A DNA stretch of 64,000 nucleotides from Bacteroidales bacterium UBA4116 (GCA_002381645.1 DFXE01000025.1:62001-126000); one strand, 5' to 3'. Positions 24,701 through 33,955 are shown, counted from the first letter of the stretch. Notes: generated by a model from the sequence alone, not told the origin. A program made the numbers and translations.

Positions 24701-26107
24701 ATGGAAGATGTAATGCAGAAAAAGAAGCCTATACAATCGGTAAATCCTACTTCAAATGAAGTTCAAAAGGAATATACGCCGATGCCGGACCAGAAAGTGG
24801 AAGAATTGCTGAGAAAAGCAGACGGCACATACAAAGAATGGAGGCAGACATCTTATAAAGAACGTGCCACATTGTTGCGGGAAATCGGCTCACTGATGAG
24901 GGAAAGAAAAGAAGAATTGGGACGGTTATGCAGTATTTCAATGGGAAAAATACTTAAAGAAAGCATTGATGAAGTAATGCTGTGCGCATCCATACTGGAT
25001 TACTATGCCGATTATGGTGAAGAGTTTCTGCAAGACGAGCCTGTCACAACCCCTATCGGTAGAGCATTTATCAGTTATGAGCCTATAGGCGTTATTCTCA
25101 GTATACAACCCTGGAACTTTCCATATTACCAGGTTATCCGGTCGGCCGCACCGCATATTATGGCCGGGAATACATATGTATTAAAGCATGCATCTGTTGT
25201 ATTCCCATGCGCAGAAGCTATTGAACAACTCTTTAAAGATGCAGGTGCTCCCGAAGGATTGTTTACTAATTTATTCATATCCGGTAAAAAAGCCAATGAA
25301 TGTATCACCAATAAATACATCAAAGGCATCACTTTTACCGGTAGCGAAGAGGCAGGCGAAAGTATAGCCGCTACTGCCGGAAAAGTGGTAAAAAAAACAG
25401 TTCTTGAACTGGGAGGTAGCGATCCGCTTATCATACTGGAAGATGCCGATCTGGATAAAGCTGTCGAACTTGCCGCAATGGAAAGGCTGTCTAATGCAGG
25501 ACAGGTATGCACGTCACCCAAAAGGATCATCGTGATGGAGTCGGTTGCAAAAGAATTTACAGATAAAGCCAAAGCCATTTATGAAAATATTAAGATTGGC
25601 GATCCGCTCGATGAAGATACTCAGTTAGGACCTGTTTCAAGCTTAAAGGCTTTGGAAACGATTCTAAAGCAGGTGGAAGATACGGTGAAAGAGGGTGCAA
25701 CCCTTGTTTACGGAGGTGAAAAATTAAATTCTCCCGGAGCATTTATGAAGCCTGCTATCTTAATGGATATTAAACCAGGAATGGTAGCATATTCAGAAGA
25801 AATATTCGGGCCGGTACTCTGCATCTACCCTGTAAAAGACATACAGGAAGCCATTAAAATAGCTAACGATACGAAGTATGGTCTGGGAGCATCAATTTTA
25901 ACAAAAGATGAAGAGAAAGGAATTGAAATAGCCCGCCAGATAGAATCGGGAATGGTTTTTATAAACAATGTCACCACTTCATCACCCGAACTTCCATTCG
26001 GCGGAACAAAAAATTCGGGTTATGGGCGGGAATTGGCTAAAGAAGGAATTAAAGAATTTGTCAATCATAAACTGATACGTATCAGTTCACTCGAAGCAAT
26101 GTATTAA
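24701..26107 (+). CDS. NAD(P)-dependent aldehyde dehydrogenase, succinate-semialdehyde type
   Basis: The 468-residue protein has the aldehyde dehydrogenase fold: cofactor region SIQPWNFPYYQVIRSAAPHI (Asn for the oxyanion hole), FTGSEEAGESIA, general base Glu in LELGGSDPLII, and the catalytic Cys in NAGQVCTSPKR (about residue 267). The C-terminus carries PELPFGGTKNSGYGRE. It most resembles the Sad/GabD/YneI group that oxidises succinate semialdehyde or related short aldehydes to acids. The start at 24701 is used; a second Met lies four codons on (24713). The gene stands alone, followed by a hairpin terminator at 26168. Confidence 0.88.
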   Translation: MEDVMQKKKPIQSVNPTSNEVQKEYTPMPDQKVEELLRKADGTYKEWRQTSYKERATLLREIGSLMRERKEELGRLCSISMGKILKESIDEVMLCASILDYYADYGEEFLQDEPVTTPIGRAFISYEPIGVILSIQPWNFPYYQVIRSAAPHIMAGNTYVLKHASVVFPCAEAIEQLFKDAGAPEGLFTNLFISGKKANECITNKYIKGITFTGSEEAGESIAATAGKVVKKTVLELGGSDPLIILEDADLDKAVELAAMERLSNAGQVCTSPKRIIVMESVAKEFTDKAKAIYENIKIGDPLDEDTQLGPVSSLKALETILKQVEDTVKEGATLVYGGEKLNSPGAFMKPAILMDIKPGMVAYSEEIFGPVLCIYPVKDIQEAIKIANDTKYGLGASILTKDEEKGIEIARQIESGMVFINNVTTSSPELPFGGTKNSGYGRELAKEGIKEFVNHKLIRISSLEAMY

Positions 26108-26167
26108 ACACTCAATTATAGCAATGTGATATTGCACTTTTTTAGTTTTCATTTGAATTTAATTAAG

Positions 26168-26197
26168 ATGGTTATCCAGGCGTGGGTAACCATTTTT
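26168..26197 (+). terminator. Terminator after the aldehyde dehydrogenase gene
   Basis: ATGGTTATCC (26168-26177) pairs with GGGTAACCAT (26184-26193) with one G-U pair, followed by TTTTT. It is 60 bases after the stop. Confidence 0.65.
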
Positions 26198-26334
26198 AAT
26201 ACTGTAAATAACTATTGGGTTATGCATAATTAACAATTACATGACGGAATGTAACCTGCATCCGGATTTTTGAAACGTTAAAATTCCGTATCTTCACGGC
26301 GTATTTTTAATATCAATTCTTAATTATATTTATC

Positions 26335-27057
26335 ATGAAAAAAATCTTACTTCTTTCTTTAAGTATTGCCATGCTTTATTCCACAGGAATATCGGCACAA
26401 AACAACACACTTTCATCTAAAGAAAAAAACGAAGGCTGGACCCTTTTGTTTGATGGAAAAAGTTTCGACGGATGGCGTAAATGCAATTCCACAGAAATGG
26501 CTTCAAACTGGTCGATCGATAAAGGATCGATGAAGGTTGCCCGTGGAGAACGTGCCGGACACGGACAGGGTGGCGACATCCTCTTTGGAAACAAAAAGTA
26601 TAGTAATTTTGAACTATCGATCGACTGGATGATTGAAAAGGAAGGCAATTCAGGTATTTTCTATTATGTGGTTGAATACCCTGACAAGCCTATTTATTAT
26701 GCTGCTCCGGAAGTTCAGGTCCTCGACAACTGGAACGCGGGCGACAATAAGCTGACTAACCACCTTGCCGGTTCATTATATGATATACTTCCAGCCCTTC
26801 CGCAGAATGCTAAACCTGCAGGAGAATGGAATACTATTGTTATCCGTGTGAAAGACGGTAAAGTAACCCATACACAGAACGGTGTAAAAGTAGTGGAATA
26901 TACCCTTTGGACACCTGAATGGTATGAAATGGTAGCCAACAGTAAATTCAAAGACTGGCCCGGTTTTAAAGAAGGTCCTGCTAAAGAAGGATATATCGGG
27001 CTTCAGGATCACGGATACGACTGCTGGTTCCGCAATATCAAAATCAGGGAACTATAA
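26335..27057 (+). CDS. DUF1080 (3-keto-disaccharide hydrolase) family exported protein
   Basis: The 240-residue protein has a Sec signal peptide (KKILLLSLSIAMLYSTGISAQ). The mature domain has the DUF1080 concanavalin-like jelly-roll pattern: GWTLLFDGKSFDGWRKCN, the GDILFGNKKYSNFELSIDW strand pair, EGNSGIFYYV, APEVQVLDN, GEWNTIVIRV and the end YIGLQDHGYDCWFRNIKIRE. Members hydrolyse or eliminate 3-keto-glycosides in the periplasm. It is likely to act downstream of a Gfo/Idh/MocA oxidoreductase such as the one at 20.3 kb (inference). The gene is monocistronic and ends in a strong terminator. Confidence 0.88.
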   Translation: MKKILLLSLSIAMLYSTGISAQNNTLSSKEKNEGWTLLFDGKSFDGWRKCNSTEMASNWSIDKGSMKVARGERAGHGQGGDILFGNKKYSNFELSIDWMIEKEGNSGIFYYVVEYPDKPIYYAAPEVQVLDNWNAGDNKLTNHLAGSLYDILPALPQNAKPAGEWNTIVIRVKDGKVTHTQNGVKVVEYTLWTPEWYEMVANSKFKDWPGFKEGPAKEGYIGLQDHGYDCWFRNIKIREL

Positions 27058-27100
27058 TAAGTTATAGCAGAATAGTTTCTAAAATAAATACGTTATTATG

Positions 27101-27137
27101 ATCCTGCCGGTACGGAAGTGTACCGGCAGGATTTTTT
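27101..27137 (+). terminator. Strong rho-independent terminator after the DUF1080 gene
   Basis: ATCCTGCCGGTA (27101-27112) pairs perfectly with TACCGGCAGGAT (27121-27132), followed by TTTTTT. Confidence 0.88.
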
Positions 27138-27154
27138 ATTAATCTAATATACTA

Positions 27155-27162
27155 TACCTTTG
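27155..27162 (+). promoter_or_regulatory. Probable -7 element of the ABC transporter operon
   Basis: TACCTTTG matches TAnnTTTG but lies only 4 bases before the start codon of the permease gene, so the transcript would have almost no leader or start at a later codon. No -33 element is visible. Confidence 0.28.
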
Positions 27163-27166
27163 CAGG

Positions 27167-28201
27167 ATGAACAAACAAGTGCTATTGTTTTATCCGCTAT
27201 TGCTCCTGCTGTTATTCTTACTATTTGTCGGTAGCCTTATACATGGTGCAGTATCCATACCTTTCGGAGAGGTTATCAATATACTTATCGGTAAAGAGCC
27301 GGAGCGTATTTCGTGGCAAAACATTGTCATACAATCGCGATTACCACAGGCAATAACGGCTACGTTTGCAGGCGCGTCCTTAGCTGTAAGCGGATTATTA
27401 CTGCAAACGCTTTTCCGCAATCCCCTTGCCGGACCCTCCATATTGGGTATCAGCGACGGGGCGAATCTGGGAGTAGCAATTGTTATGTTGTACTTCGGCG
27501 GTTCATTAGGTAAACTTTCGGATTTACCGGTAAGCGGTTATCCGGCCATTATCCTGGCTGCTTTCGCCGGAGCCTGTTGTATTTTAGGAATTATCATATA
27601 TTTCTCTTCTAAGGTAAAAAACAATATTATGCTCCTGATTATTGGTATCATGATCGGGTACCTTGCCTCCTCCGTTATATCCATACTCAACTTTTATGCT
27701 TCTACGGATAAGGTGCATGCCTATGTGATGTGGGGATTAGGAAACTTTTCAGGCATATCTTTAGGTCAATTACCTTTTTTTGTCTGCTGCTCCTTAATAG
27801 GATTATTCCTTTCCGTGTTACTTATTAAACCGTTAAACGCCCTGCTTCTGGGTGAAATGTATGCTACAAACCTTGGCATTCATATCAAACGTACACGCAT
27901 ATCCATTTTACTTTGTACCGGAATACTTACTGCCGTGACCACCGCTTTCTGCGGACCTATTTCATTCATCGGCCTTGCCGTACCCCATGTAGCACGACTG
28001 CTGCTGGGTTCTTCCAATCATAAATTATTGCTTCCTGTAACGCTTTTAACCGGATCGTGCATTGCTTTATTATGTAACATGCTGATGGTTGTTCCCGGCA
28101 TGAATACGATCTTACCGTTAAATGCCGTAACGCCTCTTATCGGCGCTCCGGTCATCATATATGTAATTGTAAACCGTAAAAATATCCAATACTTCAACTG
28201 A
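27167..28201 (+). CDS. FecCD/BtuC-type ABC transporter permease
   Basis: The 344-residue protein has about ten membrane segments and the family landmarks RLPQAITATFAGASLAVSGLLLQ, FRNPLAGPSILGISDGANLGV, and near the end GPISFIGLAVPHVARLLLGSSNHK. These permeases import iron-siderophores, haem or cobalamin with a periplasmic binding protein. The ATPase gene begins 8 bases after the stop. No binding-protein gene and no cobalamin riboswitch is evident upstream, where a terminator stands 30 bases before the start, so the substrate cannot be decided from this window. Confidence 0.88.
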   Translation: MNKQVLLFYPLLLLLLFLLFVGSLIHGAVSIPFGEVINILIGKEPERISWQNIVIQSRLPQAITATFAGASLAVSGLLLQTLFRNPLAGPSILGISDGANLGVAIVMLYFGGSLGKLSDLPVSGYPAIILAAFAGACCILGIIIYFSSKVKNNIMLLIIGIMIGYLASSVISILNFYASTDKVHAYVMWGLGNFSGISLGQLPFFVCCSLIGLFLSVLLIKPLNALLLGEMYATNLGIHIKRTRISILLCTGILTAVTTAFCGPISFIGLAVPHVARLLLGSSNHKLLLPVTLLTGSCIALLCNMLMVVPGMNTILPLNAVTPLIGAPVIIYVIVNRKNIQYFN

Positions 28202-28209
28202 TTATTGTT

Positions 28210-29232
28210 ATGAGAGGATTTCCTGTTATAGAAACACATGGATTAAGTATTGGTTACATACTTAAAAACAGAAAAAAGAAGCTTGTCCATCAAAACCTGG
28301 ATCTCAAACTACTTCAGGGTGAAGTAACCTGCCTGTTGGGATTAAACGGCTCAGGTAAATCAACTTTATTACGCACCTTATGCGGCTTTCAGCCTCCGCT
28401 CGACGGTGATATTTATTTATCTGGAAAAAAGATCAAATCCTATTCACAGGAAAATATTTCATTGATGATCGGTGTTGTATTAACCGAAAAAACAAATGCG
28501 GGAGGGATAACGGTTTATGAACTTGTTTCCTTTGGAAGGCATCCTTACACCGGTTTTTTCGGGGTATTGAAAAACAAAGATCATAAAGTCATTGAAGAGT
28601 CCCTTGAAGCAGCAGGTATATCACATAAAGCACATAACTATGTAGCTGAACTGAGTGACGGTGAACGGCAAAAAGCAATGATTGCCAAAGTATTGGCTCA
28701 GGAATGTCCTATCATTATCTTGGATGAACCAACTGCTTTCCTCGATGTCACAAGCCGCATTGAAACCATGGTGCTTTTACGTAAACTCGCTAAAGAGCAG
28801 AATAAAACCATATTGTTATCAACCCATGATATGGATTTGGCCATTCAAATGGGCGACTACCTGTGGTTGCTTGAAAAACAACGCACGGTAGCGTACGGTT
28901 CTCCTGAAGACCTGATATTAAACGGGGAATTCGAATCTTTTTTTTCAAAAGAAGGCATATTCTTTGATCCCTCTACCGGAAAGTTAAATACGGTAGCACC
29001 TGTTGCCCCTGTCGGTATCGAAGGTCATTTCCATACATCTTACTGGGCTGGTAATGCGCTTGTACGTAACGGATGGAAACCCTCTCTGGTAAATGAAAAA
29101 TATATTAACATAAATTGTATCAGCAAAAAATTAATGATTATTACATTACCCGGCGGAAAACAAGTAGAGGTAAATAATATGGAAGATTTAATTATTACTA
29201 TTGAAAAATATAAAGAACTCAATGGCAAATGA
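28210..29232 (+). CDS. ABC transporter ATP-binding protein (FepC/BtuD type) with C-terminal extension
   Basis: The 340-residue protein has Walker A LLGLNGSGKSTLL (about residues 43-55), the signature LSDGERQKAMIAKVLAQ, Walker B CPIIILDEPTAFLD and the switch His in LLSTHDMD. After the normal ATPase length of about 255 residues there is an extra domain of 80 residues (VGIEGHFHTSYWAGNALVRN to the end), which is seen in some Bacteroidetes homologues and may be regulatory. It pairs with the upstream permease to drive uptake of an iron complex or cobalamin. The end overlaps the MATE gene start by 11 bases. Confidence 0.88.
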   Translation: MRGFPVIETHGLSIGYILKNRKKKLVHQNLDLKLLQGEVTCLLGLNGSGKSTLLRTLCGFQPPLDGDIYLSGKKIKSYSQENISLMIGVVLTEKTNAGGITVYELVSFGRHPYTGFFGVLKNKDHKVIEESLEAAGISHKAHNYVAELSDGERQKAMIAKVLAQECPIIILDEPTAFLDVTSRIETMVLLRKLAKEQNKTILLSTHDMDLAIQMGDYLWLLEKQRTVAYGSPEDLILNGEFESFFSKEGIFFDPSTGKLNTVAPVAPVGIEGHFHTSYWAGNALVRNGWKPSLVNEKYININCISKKLMIITLPGGKQVEVNNMEDLIITIEKYKELNGK

Positions 29233-30574
29233 AATTACTCATCAACTGGAGCACGAAAAAATAAGCCGTTTACTCCTTAATTACGCCATACCCGCTGTAA
29301 TAGGTACAATGGTCAACTCTTTATATAATATTGTCGACCGCATATTTATCGGACATGGTGTAGGCCCATTAGCTATTTCCGGCCTTACGCTCACATTCCC
29401 TATTTTAATGTTCCTTCAGGCCTTCGGTATGCTGATCGGTTCCGGAGCCGCCACACGTGTCTCTATTTTCCTGGGTAGAAAAGAAAATAACATGGCGGAG
29501 AATATACTTGGGAATGCGCTTACATTAACCTTTATCATAACCATCGCCACGGTTGTTCCCAGTATGATCTTTCTCGAAGACTTGTTATTGTTATTCGGGG
29601 GAAGCGAAAATACGATTCCCTATGCCAAAGATTATCTTTATATTGTTATCCCCGCCAATATCTTCACTTCCTTAAGTTTTGGTTTTAATGCCGTAATGCG
29701 TGCTTCGGGATATCCCAAAAAGGCAATGGTTACTATGCTTATCGGAGCCATATTAAATGTTATCCTCGATCCTATTTTCATCTTCTGGTTAGATATGGGA
29801 ATACGCGGGGCAGCTATTGCTACGGTCATATCCATGGCGGCAAGCGCCATCTTTGTGATGTATCATTTCATCAGTAAAGAGAGTCTGATACGATTTCATA
29901 GAAAATATCTAAAACTGGACAAGCATATTGTATGGAGCATTATTACAATAGGCGTTTCCCCTTTTGCCATGCAATTGGCAGGAAGCCTTGTAAATGTGAT
30001 CATGAATAATTCCCTGCAAACTTATGGCGGCGATCTGGCTTTAGGGGCCAACGGGATTATTACCAGTATAGCGATGCTGTTCGTTATGCTCATTATCGGT
30101 ATTGCGCAGGGTATGCAGCCCATTGTAGGGTTTAATTATGGCGCCGGGCATCATCGCCGTGTAATGGAAACCCTCCGGCTGGTTATTATTACGGCCACTT
30201 GTTTTATGGGTGTCGGATGGATTGCAAGCCTGTTATTCCCTCAAGTAATCGTAAAAGGGTTTACAACCGATCCGGAATTAGTTGGTATCTCCGCAAACGG
30301 GTTGAAAATTAACCTGTCACTCCTTATTGTTGTGGGTTCACAAATAGCCATCAGTCAGTTTTTCCAAAGTATAGGAATAGCCTGGAAAGCTATATTCCTT
30401 AGCCTGACACGTCAATTCCTATACCTGGTCCCTGCCGTTTTATTGCTCCCCCCGTTGTTTGGTTTGGACGGGGTATGGTATTCCGGACCGATTTCGGATG
30501 GATTGGCTGCTATAACGGCCTGGTTGTTTTTATGGCAACATGTAAAAAAACTAAAACAGAAAATGATTTATTGA
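29222..30574 (+). CDS. MATE family multidrug/Na+ antiporter-type efflux transporter
   Basis: The 450-residue protein has about 12 predicted membrane segments and the MATE pattern: LLNYAIPAVIGTMVNSLYNIVDRIFIGHGVG near the N-terminus, and in the second half MLIIGIAQGMQPIVGFNYGAG. It exports drugs or metabolites using an ion gradient. The ATG at 29222 is preferred to an upstream in-frame ATG at 29201, because it lies closer to the end of the ABC ATPase gene, which it overlaps by 11 bases, and gives the usual N-terminal MANEITHQLEHEKISRLL. Co-translation with the ABC genes suggests one operon. Confidence 0.88.
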   Translation: MANEITHQLEHEKISRLLLNYAIPAVIGTMVNSLYNIVDRIFIGHGVGPLAISGLTLTFPILMFLQAFGMLIGSGAATRVSIFLGRKENNMAENILGNALTLTFIITIATVVPSMIFLEDLLLLFGGSENTIPYAKDYLYIVIPANIFTSLSFGFNAVMRASGYPKKAMVTMLIGAILNVILDPIFIFWLDMGIRGAAIATVISMAASAIFVMYHFISKESLIRFHRKYLKLDKHIVWSIITIGVSPFAMQLAGSLVNVIMNNSLQTYGGDLALGANGIITSIAMLFVMLIIGIAQGMQPIVGFNYGAGHHRRVMETLRLVIITATCFMGVGWIASLLFPQVIVKGFTTDPELVGISANGLKINLSLLIVVGSQIAISQFFQSIGIAWKAIFLSLTRQFLYLVPAVLLLPPLFGLDGVWYSGPISDGLAAITAWLFLWQHVKKLKQKMIY

Positions 30575-30635
30575 ACTTTCTTCTTCAATATTTGTCATAT
30601 ATGTAAAATAACTTAACTATAGAAAAGGAGGAAGT

Positions 30636-31163
30636 ATGCGAATAATATTTTTCTTTTTTACATCCTTATTAATATTTTCAGGATGTAGGGTAACTAAAGA
30701 AGAAGCCGCAGCTATAGCGGCTGAAGATCGTGCATGGTTCGATTTAGCTGTGCAGGCATTGAATGAACGGGATTTCGTACTGGAAGCCGACCGCGTGGAT
30801 TTCAGGAGAGGGCGTTTTGCCTATGTCAATGCCAATACCAATTTTATTTCCCTCAACGGTAACAGGGCAACTATTCAGATGGCATTCAATTCACCTTACG
30901 CAGGTCCGAATGGAATCGGTGGAATAACCGTAGACGGTTCTGCATCCAATGTCAAAATGGAAAGGGATAAAAATGGGAATATTACTTTCAGTATGATGGT
31001 TCAGGGAGTTGCCGTTTCAGCAAATGTGACCTTCCAGATGATGAAAGGAACGAATAAATGTACCGCGACCGTAACCCCCAATTTCAACAGCAACCGGATC
31101 ACATTTACAGGCTCTTTATTCCCGACAAGCCAATCGAATGTGTTTAAAGGACGTTCTATTTAA
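30636..31163 (+). CDS. DUF4251-like lipoprotein
   Basis: The 175-residue protein has a short lipoprotein signal peptide (IIFFFFTSLLIFSGCRV, lipobox Cys17). The mature part contains EADRVDFRRGRFAYVNANTNFISL, the GGITVDGSASNVKM loop and a beta-rich C-terminus, the layout of DUF4251, a Bacteroidales family of unknown function. A rare, clear purine-rich ribosome site (AAAAGGAGG) precedes the ATG by 5 bases. A bidirectional terminator follows directly. Confidence 0.72.
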   Translation: MRIIFFFFTSLLIFSGCRVTKEEAAAIAAEDRAWFDLAVQALNERDFVLEADRVDFRRGRFAYVNANTNFISLNGNRATIQMAFNSPYAGPNGIGGITVDGSASNVKMERDKNGNITFSMMVQGVAVSANVTFQMMKGTNKCTATVTPNFNSNRITFTGSLFPTSQSNVFKGRSI

Positions 31164-31170
31164 TGAGATA

Positions 31171-31205
31171 AAAAAAGGCTGCCCCATCATGACGAGCAGC
31201 CTTTC
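31171..31205. terminator. Bidirectional terminator between DUF4251 and peroxiredoxin genes
   Basis: AAAGGCTGC (31174-31182) pairs with GCAGCCTTT (31196-31204), preceded by a longer A-run. On the minus strand this gives a T-run, so it serves the peroxiredoxin gene best; for the plus strand the T-run is short. Confidence 0.72.
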
Positions 31206-31237
31206 GCAATTAATTAATAAAAAGTTACTTAGTAAAT

Positions 31238-31870
31238 TTAGTGTTGGCTCAAATATCCTGAAACACCTTCATTGGTAGCTTTCATTGCGTCTTTTCCTTT
31301 CGCCCAGTTCGCCGGGCAAACTTCGCCGTTCTCTTCGAAGTGCTGTAATGCATCCACCATACGGATTGCTTCATCGACATTGCGTCCTAACGGCATATCG
31401 TTAATTACGTAATGCCTTATTTTACCCTCTTTATCCATAAGGAACAATCCGCGGTAAGCAACCGGAGAGCCGTTGGAGACCAATCCGTCCTCTTCGTCCC
31501 AATCATAATCGGAGGCTAATACTCCGAATTTCATAGATATGATTTTTGAAAAATCCGATACCAAAGGATACGTTACACCTTTAATTCCGCCTTTTTGCTT
31601 TTCCTGTTGCAGCCAGGCATAATGGGAATACTCCGAATCTACAGAGCAACCCACAACAGCTACATTACGTTTCTCAAATTCAGTTAATTTTTCCTGGAAC
31701 GCATGGAGTTCCGTGGGGCAAACGAATGTAAAATCCATCGGGTAGAAAAACATTACCACATATTTTTTACCCACATATTGCTCAAGGGAAAAATCCGAAA
31801 CAATCTCATTGCCATTAATGACGGCCGGTGCATGAAATTCCGGCGCTTTTTTACCAATTAACGATCTCAT
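31238..31870 (-). CDS. Peroxiredoxin (AhpC/Prx1 type, typical 2-Cys)
   Basis: The 210-residue protein has the peroxidatic Cys in MDFTFVCPTELHAF (about residue 51) and the resolving Cys in GEVCPANWAKGK (about residue 186). The catalytic Arg lies in AYRGLFLMDKEG. It reduces hydrogen peroxide and alkyl hydroperoxides in the cytoplasm, with electrons from thioredoxin or an AhpF-like reductase, neither of which is adjacent. The C-terminus GVSGYLSQH extends beyond the last helix as in robust or sensitive Prx1 members. A TACCTTTG promoter element lies 33 bases upstream. Confidence 0.92.
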   Translation of the reverse strand: MRSLIGKKAPEFHAPAVINGNEIVSDFSLEQYVGKKYVVMFFYPMDFTFVCPTELHAFQEKLTEFEKRNVAVVGCSVDSEYSHYAWLQQEKQKGGIKGVTYPLVSDFSKIISMKFGVLASDYDWDEEDGLVSNGSPVAYRGLFLMDKEGKIRHYVINDMPLGRNVDEAIRMVDALQHFEENGEVCPANWAKGKDAMKATNEGVSGYLSQH

Positions 31871-31902
31871 ATTACCTTAATTTTACCATTTTTACCCTAA
31901 CA

Positions 31903-31910
31903 CAAAGGTA
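31903..31910 (-). promoter_or_regulatory. Probable -7 promoter element of the peroxiredoxin gene
   Basis: TACCTTTG on the minus strand, 33 bases before the ATG, matches TAnnTTTG. No clear -33 TTG at the right distance is visible. Confidence 0.4.
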
Positions 31911-31971
31911 AAGTAGAAGGTTCATTGGCGGATTATGTTTCTTATCAATAGTATCTATCTGGTTATAGATG

Positions 31972-32967
31972 TTATTTATATGTCCCTTTTAAAATCATAT
32001 CCATAACCCGTGATGTGCGGGAAGCGCTTATACCCGTAGACGGACAAACACCTATCCCCCGAAGCTCGTCGACGATGGTTTGAATAAGCGGCTGCTGGAT
32101 ATGTTCGGGTGGTTGTATATCGAAAGTTTCCGTGTAAGCCGTAGTCGTTAACCGAATCGGTTCAAAAGCAAATGTATTGAATTGAAGTTTCCCTTTTGAA
32201 CCGGTTATGGTAACAGAATCTTGCTTCGATTTTTCAGAGGTGACAAAACTCCAGATTCCTGAACCGATAACACCTGATTCAAATTCCATAATTGCAGTAA
32301 TAGTATCTTTTACCCGGTACAATTTACCCAAGTTTTTTGAGAACCCTTTTGCATTGACTATTTCACCTAACAGAAAGTCAAGGATATCGAGCGTATGCGG
32401 CGCCAGGTCATAAAAATAACCCTCCCCTGCCACCTTTTCTTTTACACGCCATGTATGGGTTTCTTCTTTAAGATCGGATATTAACGGGGGCCGGAGATAG
32501 GTTACATCTACAGTCAAAACAGTTCCGACAGCACCTCCTTCCAGCAATTCTTTTATTTTCCTGAAATATGGCAAAGCACGCCTGTAATAGGCCACGAATA
32601 ACTTTTGTCCGCTTTGCCGGGAGGCTTTTATCATATCCAGGCATTCCTCATAATCCATTGCCATAGGCTTTTCAACATACACAGGTTTACCCGCCTGTAA
32701 AGCACGGATAGCATATTCTTTATGAGAATCAGGCGGCGTTGCAATATAAATGGCATTCACATTACCGTCATGAATAAGATCTTCTGCATCCGTATAGTAT
32801 ACGGGCACATTATGCCTTTGTGCAAAATCTCCGGCTTTTCGCGCATCCCTCCGCATAATTGCCTTTAATGCCGAATGTTCCAATTTATAAAAAGCAGGTC
32901 CGCTCTTTTTCTCGCATACGTTACCCGCGCCTATAATTCCCCAGTTAACTGTTTCCATTGATATCAT
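31972..32967 (-). CDS. Gfo/Idh/MocA family oxidoreductase (cytoplasmic)
   Basis: The 331-residue protein begins directly with the Rossmann fold, NWGIIGAGNVCEKKSGPAFY, without a signal peptide. The family motif KPVYVEKPMAMDYEE (about residues 93-107) supplies the catalytic Lys, and the C-terminal domain has YFYDLAPHTLDILDFLLGEI. It oxidises or reduces a sugar or cyclitol with NAD(P). An alternative ATG lies three codons in (32958). The gene is monocistronic and differs from the Tat-exported relative at 20.3 kb in location, length and substrate region. Confidence 0.88.
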   Translation of the reverse strand: MISMETVNWGIIGAGNVCEKKSGPAFYKLEHSALKAIMRRDARKAGDFAQRHNVPVYYTDAEDLIHDGNVNAIYIATPPDSHKEYAIRALQAGKPVYVEKPMAMDYEECLDMIKASRQSGQKLFVAYYRRALPYFRKIKELLEGGAVGTVLTVDVTYLRPPLISDLKEETHTWRVKEKVAGEGYFYDLAPHTLDILDFLLGEIVNAKGFSKNLGKLYRVKDTITAIMEFESGVIGSGIWSFVTSEKSKQDSVTITGSKGKLQFNTFAFEPIRLTTTAYTETFDIQPPEHIQQPLIQTIVDELRGIGVCPSTGISASRTSRVMDMILKGTYK

Positions 32968-33084
32968 ATTTTAATTGATCTGTCTATAAATATACATCTT
33001 CCCCATAGGTAAGCCCGCATATTAATAATCGTTACGAAGCTATAAATATTTGTCAACTGCAAATAATTAACAACTAACTATTTG

Positions 33085-33092
33085 TAGCTTTG
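33085..33092 (+). promoter_or_regulatory. Probable -7 promoter element of the TPR protein gene
   Basis: TAGCTTTG, 23 bases before the ATG at 33116, matches TAnnTTTG. No properly spaced -33 TTG was found. Confidence 0.35.
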
Positions 33093-33115
33093 CGATACAT
33101 TTTAATTGTCATCCT

Positions 33116-33940
33116 ATGAAATTTTATTTCGCTCTATTTATATCCTTGTTCAGCTACATTTATCCGGTAAATGCCCAAACATACGAAGAATTGGTCGATC
33201 AAAGCTTTACTTATATTGATAAAGAAGAATTATTTGCAGCGGAAGAAAGCCTGAAAGCCGCCATGCGGCTGGAGCCTGCCAACCCTACTAATTTTGCTTT
33301 ACTGACTAATCTCGGAACTATACAACGCAGGCAGGGGAAAAAAGAAGATGCCATTTTATCTTATACAGCTGCATTGAGCCGTTATCCTGATAATATTATG
33401 ATACTTGAAAACCGTGCTTCGCTATTTGCGGAAATGGGCGAGACAGAAAAAGCGATTTCGGATTATACCGTGCTTTTAATTAAAGACCCGATTAACCAGG
33501 ATGCTCTTTACAGCAGGGGCATTCTCTATCTCCAACAAAAAGATTTTATACGTGCTGAAATGGATTTCGATAAAATACTGGAGGTAAATGAGAAAACGGT
33601 ACACGGACGTTTGGGGCACGCCGTGCTTGAAAAAATGCGGGGAAATTATGATGAAAGCGAACGCATCTACAATTATCTGATCGACCAGTTGCCGCGTGAA
33701 TGGCTTATTTATGAGGGGCGTGCCGATCTTTATTTCATGATGGGTAAGAATTCGCGGGCGATGGCAGATATTAACAGGGTATTCTCCGAAACGGAACCCA
33801 CTGCCGCATTATATGTTCTACGCGGGAAGATAAAACTCGCACAATACGAGCGGGAATCCGCACTGAAAGACTTTGCAAAAGCTTTGGAAATGGGATATGA
33901 TACAGAGATTATTGATGAACTTACCCGCATGGCTAAATGA
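33116..33940 (+). CDS. Exported tetratricopeptide repeat protein
   Basis: The 274-residue protein has a Sec signal peptide (KFYFALFISLFSYIYPVNAQ). The rest is about seven tandem TPR helical pairs of 34 residues, with typical residues such as LGTIQRRQGKKEDAILSYTAAL and ALYSRGILYLQQKDFIRAEMDF. TPR proteins are scaffolds for protein contacts in the periplasm. It is not clearly in an operon; the convergent YifB gene ends 15 bases downstream. The partner is unknown. Confidence 0.82.
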   Translation: MKFYFALFISLFSYIYPVNAQTYEELVDQSFTYIDKEELFAAEESLKAAMRLEPANPTNFALLTNLGTIQRRQGKKEDAILSYTAALSRYPDNIMILENRASLFAEMGETEKAISDYTVLLIKDPINQDALYSRGILYLQQKDFIRAEMDFDKILEVNEKTVHGRLGHAVLEKMRGNYDESERIYNYLIDQLPREWLIYEGRADLYFMMGKNSRAMADINRVFSETEPTAALYVLRGKIKLAQYERESALKDFAKALEMGYDTEIIDELTRMAK

Positions 33941-33955
33941 AAAACGGTAAAATGG

